DNA of 64,000 nucleotides from Amblyomma americanum (lineage: Eukaryota; Arthropoda; Arachnida; Ixodida; Ixodidae): the NCBI RefSeq assembly GCF_052857255.1, contig NC_135497.1, positions 194,257,306-194,321,305 on the forward strand, given 5' to 3'. This document shows positions 13,373 to 26,063 of the stretch, in pieces. The notes under the pieces were generated by a model. That model had not been told where the DNA came from. It did not search any database and saw nothing but the letters and a program-made list of their open reading frames with translations. Every line of letters begins with the position of its first letter. Within the stretch, counting starts at the first letter, position 1. The translations under genes were made by a program, and so were the position numbers.

Positions 13373-14524
13373 TACTCTATTTCTGCATGGGCTGTCGCTA
13401 TGCTAGGTTTTGCAAAGGTCACCTTCAAGATCAAGCTTCCCGCAAACTCGGTGAGCCGGTTAGACCTCGTGAAGTAGCACTTTCGGACTGAAACAGGTTA
13501 AAGAAACACAGGGACGTCAAGGCTGTGGAAAGGAGACTCGGCCTGGGTGCAACGCTGGGCGACCCGTAATCAAGCACATTTTCCGTAAAGCTATCAACGT
13601 GCCGTCGAGGGGCGATTAAGTGAGAGTTTTATGAGCGGCGGGATGGCTGCCCAATAGCTTCAATGTCTGCCACGGTGCTTGTGACACGCTACGCCCAAGT
13701 AACTTTCTTCGGGTCTGTTTCGTCTGCTCCAACAAAAGGAAAAATGTGTGGACATCGGCTGCCACTGTAAGCAAGGGCTTTAATCACCGCTCGAGCGTCA
13801 AGCTTACGTAACCTACTGAATTCAGCAGACTCAAAACTACGTCATAACTGGGACACCAAAGGAACGCTTGAAGGCAGCGCCGCCTCTTTCCTGGGCGCGT
13901 CTCTGGGCGATGTTGGTTTGGGCATGCAGCTGTATCTGTTGGTCGCCTCGTAAATGTGCGGAGGCCAAACACAATTATCGCGGCAATATCACTCTGCGAC
14001 GAAAGGGTGAAAGGAAATTGAAGATTGGTTTTGAAAATTGGTTTTGAGGAAAAGATATATCACATATATCGGTGGGCATCCGTACTGCGCCGTAAAGAAG
14101 GGATAAACGTGGTGGGGCTGAAGGTTGTTCAAGGCCATTCTCCGGCCTACGCGACGACTGCTTTTCCTAGCGCAGTGAAGCTTTTCGCTTCAATAGAAGA
14201 TGCGTTACGCTCAGGGCTTAAAGTCATGGGGGGTCTCGGGTGGTCTCAGACCCTCCCTCCAGTATTGACAAAGGATCTGAGACCCCCGAGCTAGAATGTA
14301 TACGGACTGAATGAATTCGCAGTAGGGAACGATTTTCCATTTCTCTTGTCAGTGGCTGTCGGAAGATTTCTTCTCTATCGTTTCGAAAATTTCACCGTGA
14401 TTTTGGTAAGAAACATTAACATGTTTTCTAAAAACCCGAGAATAAGAAAAATACAAAGTTGGCAGCACTACACAAAGGCTGGAAGAAAAGGGGGACCCGT
14501 GCCCAACGCCACGAATCAGTCCAG
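13373..14524. other. Unassigned DNA with a small imperfect hairpin
   Basis: No gene recognised. Near 14235-14292 the segments ctcgggtggtctcagacc and ggatctgagacccccgag form an imperfect 18-bp inverted repeat (3 mismatches) separated by about 20 nt. Confidence 0.4.
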
Positions 14525-14592
14525 AGCTGGCCACTCAGCTCCAAGGCTGCACAAAAGCAACAGTGTGCAACCTTGGAGCTGAGTGGCCAGCT
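14525..14592. repeat. Near-perfect hairpin, 29-bp stem, 10-nt loop
   Basis: Arms 14525-14546 and 14571-14592 are perfect 22-bp complements (agctggccactcagctccaa...). After one C/A mismatch, six more pairs (tgcaca/tgtgca) leave a 10-nt loop, aaagcaacag. The roughly 68-nt total is the size and shape of a microRNA precursor, but the near-perfect stem is also typical of a young fold-back element. No known miRNA seed is claimed. Confidence 0.85.
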
Positions 14593-17500
14593 TGTTTCAG
14601 GTGTGTGTCATAAATCGAGCAAACAACGACCTTTAAAATGATTTCCCCCCTTTGTATAAAACGATGTTTAAAACAGGCCGCTATCCGCTTCCTCTTTCTC
14701 CCTCTTTATTTCCCTCTCCACCCGTGCTCGAATCACCAGAGAACCCCCTTTGATGGAGCCAGACTTCAAGCACTGGTTACGCTACTGAAAGCAAGACAAA
14801 TGCGCATTTAGGTGCTGCTGTAAGCATGCGACAAAGGGAAGCCGCATGAAGCTGCTCGCGCACTAATATTTCTCTCCTCAGATTCTGAGCCCTAAAATAG
14901 GCGAGATTTTGTTTCTCATTTGTACTTTTGCCGGACTTTGTTGGACACACTCAACCCCGGGCATCGGTCGAAGAATGCCCGGCATTCGCTTCCATCCGCG
15001 GCTTTCACTTTTTAATCACTCGTTGCTTCACAGAGCGCGAAGCCTCACTCTTCCATACATCGACACGTTTCCTTTTTTTTTTTCCTTGACAGCTTCGACG
15101 GCCGGAAGCTAAATATATACTCGAAGGAAACATAGAAACAGAAAGCCCCAAGGAACAACGTTTTGTGCGAAGCTAATAAGCTCCGCGAAGCGGCTGATGG
15201 AATAATGATACACTTCAGGGAGTTTCCGGGTAATCTAAACCTGCATGATTGACACCGTTCTTTCTTCCTTTTTTGTTCGCCGCTCCCTTTTGTGCATGCG
15301 TAGTGCCGCTTAATCCCGCGTTTCTCTGCAACGCCGGCCGGCCGCGTCACAAAGTGGGCGGCTGGCCGTGTGTTTGTTCATTTGCGCAAACATCGCCGGC
15401 GGGGTGCACAGAGGCGCCCCCCTTTTTCTCAAACAGCGCTTTTGCGCGCCACCAACGGCGGCCTCTCTGGCCGCTTCCGCGCGACGCCCTGGGCAGGCGC
15501 GGCTCGTTCGGGGCACCCCTCCTTCCTGGGCGCTGCAGCCATCGAGGGGGCGCCTCGATCGCCGAACGCTTCGAAGCGGAAATCTGAAGCACGAAGCGAC
15601 TTGTCGGGCTGAATTAAGCACGTTATTCTTGCAGCGTTTACACCCATGGAAACGGCTGAGTAATGTATCTTTGTTGTACCGGGTATGCGTGAACTGTGCA
15701 GGCGTAGCGTCAGTTCCTTGCTTATGCACGCTTCATAAAACTCTCTCATCGCCCGTTGCGCAGAAATAATCACAATTATAGCGGGAAGGACGAGCACGAT
15801 AGCAGCGGCATGTCGCGTGGCTAATGTGGTGATCTGAATCAAGATTGCTTGCAGGGCGTCTGTATACTGTGCAGGCGCGAGGTGAGTTGCAAACACGTAG
15901 GGAACATTTTAATTACATTACATTACACTTCTCGAGATAATACTACCCTACGGCACGGGGTGTCCCCTCCCCGAGGACAGAGGGCATCAACGACAGCAAA
16001 CGGTCTTTTCCAGTGACTCTACAAAAGACTGGAGCATACTTAAAAAGCAGACCCAAAAGCTTCCCTTAAGCCTTGCGATATTTGTCTGCCAGGGCATAGA
16101 TGTAGCAGGTGACGGAAAATAGACGAGCGCGCTGAGTCGAGGTTTCTTGCTCGCTTTGCCACGCGCTCCGGCTCGAGGACTTTGCTCGCAAACGGTGGGC
16201 CAACCACGTGGGGATGGGCGCTCACATCGCCGCTGAAAGATTTATTCATGCCGCGGGACGCCTCGTCGCGCCCTGAAATGCTGCTTGATGTGGTAGGGCG
16301 GGGGCAGTTCTGTTGGCACAGGGGCTGGTCTCGCGACGTGAGATACTGCGAGACGACCCCTCCAACACATTTTATGGTGTGCCGTTACGATGAAACCGGA
16401 AATAAAGCTGTTTGAGGCTGGTGTCGCAAGCTTCGTACGACCGCCGTCACAAGGCGACGATGAGAAACGTGAAATGGCTCCTTGTCGCTATGCAGGGACG
16501 GGAAATGCGCGCAATCTGAAGATAGCGATGGTGACCACGATGCGTGACTTAATATACATAAGCCGTACACCACGATCTAGTGCAGACCAACGTTTGCATA
16601 AACACCGTAGTGGAGTGCTCTGAGTTAGTGCCAACCATGAGGGGATCTTAGCATACTATACGTTGCCGTCGCCAAAATGCGGTCATTGAGGAGGGGCCGC
16701 GAACCGCGGTTCAGCAACAGAGGCGTGCTATAGCCGCCCAGCCATTCTGAAGAGTATCACAGGAACTGTACTTCTTTTTTAAGGAAAGGCTAGTGGTTAG
16801 GCCAACAGTGATATTGGGTGGAAATGGGCGGGAAAATATGAAAATAGATAGTGGTGAAAAGAACACGAACCAAAGGCGCCCATGTATAGCGTATGGCAAG
16901 GACTTGCATACGAGGAAGCGAGATGAATGCAAAGTTACTGGTTTCAACAGTAGCTGAAAAACATTGACAGTGCTACAGGCGAATTAAAGAAAACAGACAG
17001 CACCACCGCTTCACACATAAAGCACTACTTCGGGAACGTTCTTCACACGTAAAAGCAATTTATTGCAACAAATTTACACTTTCCGTTCTTGTTACCAAGT
17101 AAAAAAGAAAACAACGTGAGAAAGATAATGGTAGACTGCAAAACCGTTTCTCAGCAAACCCTCGCGGCGTAGTAAGTAGCAGATCATATCCGCACAGCCC
17201 CTGCAAATGCGGAACTATTCGCGGGTAAAACGCCCAGCGGCGCACGCGGGGTTGGAAAAGGAGCAGAGCTCCCATCAGCTGCCGCTTTGCCCAACAAGAG
17301 CGGCTTGGACTTGAGGCGTTGGGCGTGCGTACAATGTAAAACAAAATCTCCTCGCACGATGTCTTGCACATGTCGGAAGCTGTCAGGCACCCTCCGCTTT
17401 TGGTTCCCTATTTTTTTCCCCCTCTTTAATGGCGCAAGTCGCACCCCTCCGGGCCACTCATAGCGTCTGTGTTTATATACATTTTTTTTTGCTATAAATA

Positions 17501-18000
17501 TTTTTCGCTTAGCGCTGAGGAAATAAAAATAATCATGGTGGCCTCTAGTGGCAGATAGCTTCGTGTCAGTAAAAACTTACCACACCATGAAAAACAAAAT
17601 GAAGAAATTAGAAGATCCAAGTAGAAAAGCAGTGCTCAGTAATTCCATGTTAAATAAATACTCGCTTCTAGCTGCACCGAAGTGTTTGGCGAAAAGTAGT
17701 CCATCATCCACATTTATTCATTCCATGTTCTTCTCGAACAGAATGAGCTCACGCGCGCCTTGCACGATGAAGAGTTTAAGCAATCTTTAAAAACAAAAAC
17801 AAAAAGGAAAGGAGGCAACTGACACTTTCCTTTTAACGCACAGTAATCATTATACGTCTACATGGACACTATTACGCGTCTGCACAATTTTTTCCGTCCA
17901 TCCCCAGACGGACATATAGGAGCAAACGGGCACATTGGCCAACATGGAATGCTTTCCAGGTGAACTTGGACGAAAAAGAAGGTGACAAAGCGCCATCTAC
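14593..18000. other. Unassigned DNA
   Basis: No gene recognised. A CpG-rich block is at about 15300-15600. Pyrimidine-rich stretches lie at about 14690-14725 and 15068-15090. Sequence after about 16500 is AT-richer, with several A runs, and looks like ordinary intergenic or intronic DNA. Confidence 0.4.
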
Positions 18001-18040
18001 AATAGCATTGTAGAAACAGCCACCTGCCCCGTGTCAATGA

Positions 18041-18319
18041 TGACGTCACGGTCCAATATGGTGGATAGAGGTGGAACTATGTGAGTATGACGTCTGGGGA
18101 CGAAATGGCGGCATAGTTTCGGTTTCTCAAATCCATGATGGCGGCCATTATTCGAATCCAAGATGGCGGGCAGAATTCCGCGTGACAGGCGTCTCCTCTC
18201 GCCTTGCCGCTGCACATCGCCCGTGCGGCTACTCCTCGCCTCATCTCGCCGCAGCGTCTCGCCATTTTCCTCGGGTCACCGTTACGCAATGGCCACCGAG
18301 TGAAGGCCGCGCGGTGAGT
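18041..18319 (+). promoter_or_regulatory. CRE / YY1-like motif cluster with downstream splice donor
   Basis: A palindromic cAMP-response element TGACGTCA (18041-18048) is followed 5 nt later by ccaatatggtgg. The arrangement recurs 47 bp downstream as tgacgtct (18088-18095) plus aaatggcggc (18103-18112). Two further YY1-like sites follow: gatggcggccat (18138-18149) and caagatggcggg (18159-18170). A minus-strand agatggcgc overlaps 17991-18000. CpG-rich sequence then leads to a consensus donor, gcg|gtgagt (gtgagt at 18314-18319). Housekeeping promoters often place such sites at the start site, so 18120-18313 could be a 5' UTR exon on the plus strand. A degenerate repeat with no regulatory role is the alternative. 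Confidence 0.4.
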
Positions 18320-20755
18320 GCGCTGACCCCTTTGGCGTTGGCCTCGAACGAGGTACGTTTTCCGCAGAAAAGCTGCGGGTTTCATTTCTGCAGCTGCAGC
18401 TGGCGAGTAAAATATTTTCAGCTGACTTGAAAAATGTAGGGCCAGTTAGCCATTGAGCATGCGTTTTAATTGTAATTGTCTTTTTATTCCATTTTCCTAG
18501 GCAGGCATAGTATATGCGTGCCCATGTCAGTACCCCGACGAACGTTCCCAACACCTCCAAGCTCCTTCCCCTCAGTGCATCTTTCTTTTTTTTTTTTCCT
18601 CTTAATAAGCCCTCAAACTGCAGCCGATTCAAAGCGAAGGAACAATTGCAATTTAACATCAACACGAGCGCGGTCGCAGATATCGACGCGAACCATGCCT
18701 CGCGCCGACCTTTTTACACCCCTTCGTAAATGAGGCGACATATATTTCAACAGGGTGACAATCGCAATTATCATTCGGGCGAAGCGCACAGAAATTCTTG
18801 CAGGAAACCGGCGCGTGGTACACGTTACGTCACGGCTCCCGCCGGCACCGCCTTCGCGAGATCCGGCGCACTTCCTATTACTCCGCCTCCTCGCTTCGTC
18901 CCACAAAGCGTCGTGTTTATAGCCTTTCATCACAGCTACCACGGTTCCCGCAGCAATAATAAGAAATGAGCACACACGCACAGACAGACAAAGAGACGAA
19001 GCAAAGTCACGAGTCGCTGTATACGCAGGCGTGGTTATAGAATATGCGTGCGTTCCGGTAGCCGGAAAGACGGAAAGCTATACTAAGGACGCCTTGCTCT
19101 CTTGTTATTCTTTTTTAAGCCCCCCCCCCCCCCCCCCCCCCCCCCCCTCTGCAACCGTTTCTTCCCTGCAGTAGCTTCATTCTATCGTTACCCACTTCCA
19201 CTGCAATGCCTCGCGTCGACATAGACGAGCGAAACAATGACTCCCGCGTCGATGCAGTAAACGAGCTCGACACGCGAATGCGCTGCCTCTGTCGACGCAC
19301 GCGGAAAGACTCCCGCTGCATAATGCAAATAGTATGAGAAAAACAAAATCACATAGGCGTACACACGTATACACGCGCAAAGAGAGAGAGGGAGGGAAAG
19401 AATGCAGGGAATAAAAGTCGAAATGAAACAATCCCTCTTATTCGGGTCACCCAATCAGCAGAGAGTGGCGGCAACGGAAACAACGCTGTTCCATTGTCTT
19501 CCACGCCGCTCGCGGTCGAGGGAAGGCCTAAAATTAGGTCCCCAACGGCCGCGCCCGTTTCTGTCTCACCTCCTTTAATTCCGTTGCCTCCTTCTCTCCT
19601 CTCTGTCTTTCTCGTCTTTTTTTGTTTTTCATCATCATTCTTTCCCTCTCCATCCTATAGGATGAGTCTCAGTTCACTCTTCTCGTCACCCTGTGTCCCC
19701 TCTTCGGTTGCACGGGTGGCCGCTTCTCGGGTTTCCGCTCTGTCTGGCGCGACCGCCACGCGTCGAGCCCGCACGCGGAGCGATGCTCGCATCCTGAGCC
19801 TCGCTAAGACTAACGCGACAAGACGACCGTAATAAGACCAAGACCGATCGCAATAGGACGCGCGCCCACTTCGCGACATTTTCGCGCATGGATTCGTGCT
19901 AGCATTGTAATAAAGAGATGAGCGGAAACTTGGTGCGCGTCCTGAGCAGAAATTAAAGAACTATAGCGCCCCGTTTTAAGGTACCTCGTCATTTCTCCCC
20001 ACAGTTTATGCATGATGTCGAAGGAATGACTCGGAACGCGAGCATGGGGCATTTGTCCCCAAGAGTAACTTTAAAAGGAGGCGGACACCTCCCGACGTCA
20101 CCGCGTAACCACGCACGCTGTACTCCATAACTCCCAGTATCCGCCGAGTTCCAGCGAAAGTCGAAAGCCCTCTGTGAACGCGGGCTCTGAAAAGTCGAAC
20201 GCTGGGTTGCAAGGAAAATTTATGGACGGATTCAAATTGCGGGCGCCATTAGAGCGCAGATCGCGTAGGTGAAGTCTCGCAGTCTGACCTCATCAGGCGT
20301 CAATCGTCAAGTGCATCTCTTTGCTCTCCTTCTGCTTCGCACCGCGAGCCTTCTTGAGCAGTTCGGCTGATACATGGGGTTGTGCAATACGACGACGGAA
20401 AACTTTAAGTGCTTAAAGATTGGGTCATTCGCGGGCATTATAGCTCCAACTCGTGGCTCGAACCCCCGTTCACGCCGATCCTCGGGGTTCAACCAGAATG
20501 TGAGACTACAGAACGGTGTGAGACTGAAGGGGCTCCGTCGCCTTTCCGAGAGCACAGCTCCGCGAGCCGCTTTCCCGACGCCGCTAATGGCGTTAACCTT
20601 GGACCGGCTCCTCTCTTCCTCGTGTACACACCGCGGCCGTAGTAAGGCAACGCACGTGTGTTTTGTCGCCGCAGCGCCAAGCAGGAAAACGGCACCCAAG
20701 GCGGTGCACGGCGTCACCCTCCGAAGCCCAGTCATGCAGCTCGAGAAAGTAGCTA
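18320..20755. other. Unassigned DNA with a 28-base C run
   Basis: No gene recognised. C28 lies at 19120-19147. Pyrimidine-rich DNA at about 19560-19660 is followed by a CpG-rich stretch to about 19890 with an aataaa at about 19909. This resembles a retroelement or transcript 3' end, but nothing more can be shown. Confidence 0.4.
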
Positions 20756-21533
20756 CAGCCGAGCTCGGATATATCGAACTCGAAGGGGATCGCCGAATAG
20801 TTCGATATACAAAAATGGCAGTAGATAATAAGCTCATCCGTAACTTACAAGCAAGAATACATTGAACCCATGCTAGTGGCGCGCTTCCTGCAGCGACGTG
20901 CTGCCTGCCGATGTGCTTGCAGCTCACCGCTCGCTAGGCTAGTTGGTTGGCTTAACCTGATTCGCATAGAAGCCGCAGCAGATACATGGCTGCATGTAAC
21001 TATAGCCACTGCCTATCGTACGATGCTTAGTCTTGTTACCAGTGTGCTACAAACAATAAACAGAATAACCGCTAATTAAAATTAAGGCAGAGTTAGTTTC
21101 CTCAACGCCTTCGGCAGCGAAGCGAGCGAGCTACAAGCACGTCATGCTATAAGCTGGCGCTACTTTAGTTTGGTTGGCTTCGCAGCATAACAGCAATGCG
21201 GCGTGAAAAATGAGTACAAGAAATCGGAGAAATCAAGCACACCCTGCTCTCACCTCGTCACACGCTCTCATAGCGCAAACGCTGCAAGCTGGTGCCCAAG
21301 GCTGCGCAGCGATCCGACTCCGCGCGCGAGATGTGAGACGAGCGTCGTTAGAAAAAGCCCCACTGCGAGGGCGCGGCACGCTGTTCGATATGTGGAGCAA
21401 CCAGCGAAATTGTACTTACGTACACCACGCGACTTTCGTATACTTTTGCACAGGATTTCCGAGGGGATAATCTGTGTGTTCGATTCAGCCGATAATTCGA
21501 AATATCCGGGTTCGATATATTCGGGCTCGACTG
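20756..21533. mobile_element. Pogo/Tigger-like TIR element, non-autonomous or decayed
   Basis: The left end cagccgagctcggatatatc... (20756-20779) and right end gttcgatatattcgggctcg... (21510-21533) are 24-bp inverted repeats with 3 mismatches. Both sides continue into further palindromic ttcgatata/tcgaa sequence. The end consensus CAGTCGAGCCC resembles the ends of the 80-bp repeats at 57749-57985, so they may be one superfamily. Inner frames show no transposase signature. TA precedes the left end, but the right flank is CA, so a target duplication is not confirmed. Confidence 0.5.
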
Positions 21534-22447
<914 letters not shown>

Positions 22448-23611
22448 GGCCATAACATGAGAAAATAAAGCGATTCGTAGAGGCGGCGAACGGAAGGACA
22501 TGCCTCTTCGACTTCCTCGCTGGCAGGACTAAAAGCAAAAGTGTTTGCAGAATATCACAGCCGGCGACCATGTGCCTATTGCGGCCACTATGTACACAGG
22601 CCCATTACTGATGCGCAAGAAATGGATGACCCGCTATACTGGGCAATCAAGACCGGTTTGACGCTGGAACTCTTAAACCCGCACTGGCGTCATGCGCAGC
22701 TCGCACGCCGGGCCGCTCAAGTAAGCTTCTAGGCTATTTTCTATGGAAGTTAAGGGCTTACGAGTCAGGTAACAAGCTATTTCTTGTAATTTTTCTCGAA
22801 AGGCGTGTGTTCATCTCGGGGCTTGAAGAAAGTTTTAAAACGGTACGAGGCGATTCATATTCGAGACAAGAAAAAAAAAATAGGTTCAAGGCTATATAGG
22901 CTTCATCGGTAAAAACTCGCCGATACACGCTATTTGTAGATGCAACAGATTATTTAAGGCACTGCAGCAGCCTCGAAATCAGATGCTTTATCTCCTATTG
23001 TTTTTTCTTCCGCAGTTGGGAAGTTCACTGCTTTTGTGACAGAATGCAAATGCAGCCGGTGTAATGACGACCAAATGCCGTTCCTTGCTGCTCTACGCCG
23101 CCCATTACGTCTTTCTTTTCATTATCTTACCTGTTTAACCTTATAACTGTCTTTTCTATTTCTGTGTGTTCTGTTTCCACTGTATAAAATTTACAGCCTA
23201 TTCACAGAATGAACACTTCCTCCACATGACTCTCTGAATGTTTTATAGAAACTGGCTGTCTGCTAAAGACAGAACTTTTTCATATCAAATAAACATTTCG
23301 TTAACCATGTTATGTGTGATCCGATGGCAGCGTACTGGCCAATGCCCAATATCCGGGGCAAAGTGAAACAAAACGTACGCAGCCAACAGCTCCGCTGGCT
23401 GATTCCTGAAATGTCAGAGACATTCTGCCTCACGCTGGTAGTCGAGAGCACTGCTATACAGGTAAAACTGAGGGCAGTCGTCATAGCTGGCAACGTGTTC
23501 AACGCATGGAAACTATGCATTTGGTTACCATATACCCCACAGTCCGGTTTGTTTCAACTTAGTTTCGATAACGTTCCAGCATTCACAGGACATAAGGCAT
23601 TGCCAAGTGTT
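22448..23611. other. Unassigned DNA
   Basis: No gene recognised. A splice-like block (cacag at about 22560, gtaagc at 22721) brackets a 160-nt open frame, but the peptide matches nothing I know. The rest is AT-rich. Confidence 0.35.
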
Positions 23612-23866
23612 CGCGAGTGGCTCAGTGGTTAGGGCGCTCGACTACTGATCCGGAGTTCCCGGGTTCGAACCCGACCGCGGCAGCTGCGTTTCGATGGAGG
23701 CGAAACGCAAAGGCGCCCGTGTGCTGTGCGATGTCAGTGCACGTTAAAGGTCCCCGGGTGGTCGAAATTATTACCGGAGGCCTCCACTACGGTCACCTCT
23801 TTCTTCCTTTCTTCTTTCACTCCCTCCTTTATCCCTTCCCTTACGGCGCGGTTCAGGTGTCCAACG

Positions 23867-23867
<1 letters not shown>
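23612..23867 (+). mobile_element. tRNA-derived tick SINE (Ruka-like), copy A, 3'-shortened
   Basis: The tRNA-like head has a perfect A box tggctcagtgg (23618-23628) and B box ggttcgaaccc (23662-23672), spaced 44 nt apart as in a real tRNA. The body continues with cgcccgtgtgctgtgcgatg, the ggtggtcgaaattatt block, a CT-rich segment and gcggttcaggtgtccaacga. It matches copies B and C in reverse orientation. Copy A goes straight into (TTA)n and lacks the last roughly 40 nt present in the other two (the block containing gagacagatactgcgccatt). Ruka is the published tick SINE family; assignment here is from memory of that family. Confidence 0.85.

Positions 23868-23939
<72 letters not shown>
23868..23939 (+). 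repeat. (TTA)24 microsatellite, tail of SINE copy A
   Basis: Perfect TTA trinucleotides directly follow the SINE body. The two other full SINE copies carry the same tail, so the microsatellite grew from the SINE 3' end. Confidence 0.95.
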
Positions 23940-25631
23940 GCCTTTATATGAAAATTCTCAAGCATCCCTCGACAACCGTGTTACCATGTCACGCAACGTC
24001 ATACATGTGCTGGGATTCCTGTCTGGCACACAGCCGTTTATATACACCACCCCCGCTTTGGGGATGCGGGTCTCTGTTCGCTTATTTTATTTTGTTTCTT
24101 TTTCGCAGAACAACACAGTGCATCAATCTGCGCACCAACACGTCGTGCTCCATTTCAATCCGGCCAGATTCAACGCGGCTATATATATATAGCTAATAGC
24201 GCAGTGACGTAATAGCTCACTCCCCGCGGGTAATACCCTGAAAATGGGACGCTCGGCAAATGCGCAACAGGCCAGATAAGCCGCCCGGCCAATATAAAGC
24301 ACTGTATTTGATACTGCCCGTTCGTCCGTAATTCGCGCGATAGAAGGATAACGGCCAGGTAAGCAGCGACAAGCACAGCCCCGCCTATAAGCGCTTGCAG
24401 GGGTGTTCTGTTGTGAGCGGTCACACGGGCCGCAGGCAACGTTAATTCGTTTCCTCGTCTCTTTAGCCTTTCTTGCCAGATATGTTTTCTTCGTCTTTTT
24501 TCCTCTCCTTGGGGCGCTTTAACGATCGCCTCGCCGGCAGGAAGGAACGCAGCTCGCTGGTGCACCGCTGCTCCCCGGGGCAAAAAAGTCCCGCGAACAG
24601 CCGGAGTCCGTTGTTGCGCGCGGTGTGCGAGGCGCACGCGGCCAAAGGTCACCGGCTAAATCGCGCTCGGCCAAGCGCCACGCAGCTAAGCGATGCCCAG
24701 CGAGCCAGCCCACCCTGAGACAATGGCCGCGGGGACGAGATGAAGCGACGGCGCAGTGATGGCCCCGTGGTGCCGCGCACAAAGCAAAAACGCTGCCCGC
24801 ATGCACGCGGGGAGGGGGAACGCACCGGCGGGCGCAGAGCTTTTCCGCTCTGAAGGTCACCGTTTCTGGGTCGCCGCAACCTGGCTACGGGAAAAGCCGG
24901 CACGCGGAATAATATTTTCCTTCATTATGACAGAGAGAGATGCGAGGGAGAAAGGTTATTCGGCACGTATGTTTGCTAAACAGGAGACTGGGACAAATAA
25001 GGGCACCACGGATAGGACCAGGTATAGAAAAAAAAAAAAACAGCAGCTTCTGCGCTAATCGGTGCCAAACTCTTTAGAATTGTTACCTTTGCAAGCAATT
25101 TCCAAGGAGTTTCGTTAAGGTGACGTCCTGGACAGTGCCCATTTGTTAACGCATCTGACAGCGCTGAATATTTCGAGTTTTTAGTAGCTTCGAGCCCGTG
25201 CGTATCAGCGACACTTTCAAAGCGAGCGAAAACGCGTGCCGCACTTGCATTCACTATGCACTGTCGACAGAAATGCAGCACAAGCGTTTCGGCACACAGA
25301 AGCGTTACTTTTTCTTCAACGTAAAACGCATTCCGCTGTGAATTCATTGGCCCTTGCTACCTCGGAAGTCGTAGGGATCGCGCGGCGCACTAAATACTTT
25401 CCCACATTTGGACAAATCTACGGCCGCTTCCTGCAGGTGCCATAAAGACATGATCGATACAAGCACCGCGCGCGGACACCACGTGTGCACCGCATATGCA
25501 CCACGGCCGGCCTGTCTCGCCCCAAGTGGCGCTCATATGTGACACCGCGCCGGAGGGCGCTCGCGCAGCTGCTATGTTAGGCGAGGTCGTCGCTTGGAGA
25601 AGCGTTTTGCATTCAATGTGCCATCATCATT
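23940..25631. other. Unassigned DNA, CpG-rich block
   Basis: No gene recognised. A CpG-rich block is at about 24590-24900, with mixed sequence elsewhere. Confidence 0.4.
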
Positions 25632-26063
25632 ATGGAATTCGGGGTCACTCGTGTTGCGGCTCAGGAGGTCGCTACGATGGCTGCACGGGGCGAAGAGGAA
25701 AGTGTTGCAGCGGCGTCGTCGTCGGGTCGACGCGAGGCCCTCTCCATGGATCGGCTTGCTATTACGGACGCCGCCGCCCGCGAACTGTACACGAGCGCGG
25801 CCGAGAACAATCGCCTCGCACTGTCCCCGGCGAAGGTGGTCGTTCGAACGGGCCGCGCTCACTTTCCTCGGGATCTGTATGTCACGGCACAATGCCTTTC
25901 GGTCATTGTGCCCCCCACCCGCGAGAGGCTGAGCGCGCTACGCGCAGGACGGCGTGCCCGCGTTCTCAGTGCGGAATTCTATTCGCTCCTATGGGCGCTG
26001 TTGCGGGAACCCGTGTTCGGTGGGCGCCACTTGAGAGCCACACTTGGCACGCAGCGCGTTTGA
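25632..26063 (+). CDS. Unrecognised open frame, 143 codons (doubtful)
   Basis: A plus-strand frame starts at an ATG in good context (atcattATGG) and runs 143 codons. Its composition looks more protein-like than neighbouring frames (for example LAITDAAARELYTSAAENNR), with no homopolymeric runs. It has no signal peptide, membrane segment or motif I recognise. It ends 30 bp before a 21-base C run (26093-26113). The DNA is CpG-rich, so absence of stops is weak evidence. It could be a single-exon gene, part of a decayed mobile element or chance. Confidence 0.2.
   Translation: MEFGVTRVAAQEVATMAARGEEESVAAASSSGRREALSMDRLAITDAAARELYTSAAENNRLALSPAKVVVRTGRAHFPRDLYVTAQCLSVIVPPTRERLSALRAGRRARVLSAEFYSLLWALLREPVFGGRHLRATLGTQRV

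Noticed and set aside
20307..20927. 206-codon minus frame
   Set aside because: Runs across the left end of a TIR element and shows no transposase or host domain.
22562..22721. Possible internal exon bounded by cacag and gtaagc
   Set aside because: The peptide (with CAYCGHYVHRP) matches no family known to me and single splice-like motifs are frequent by chance.
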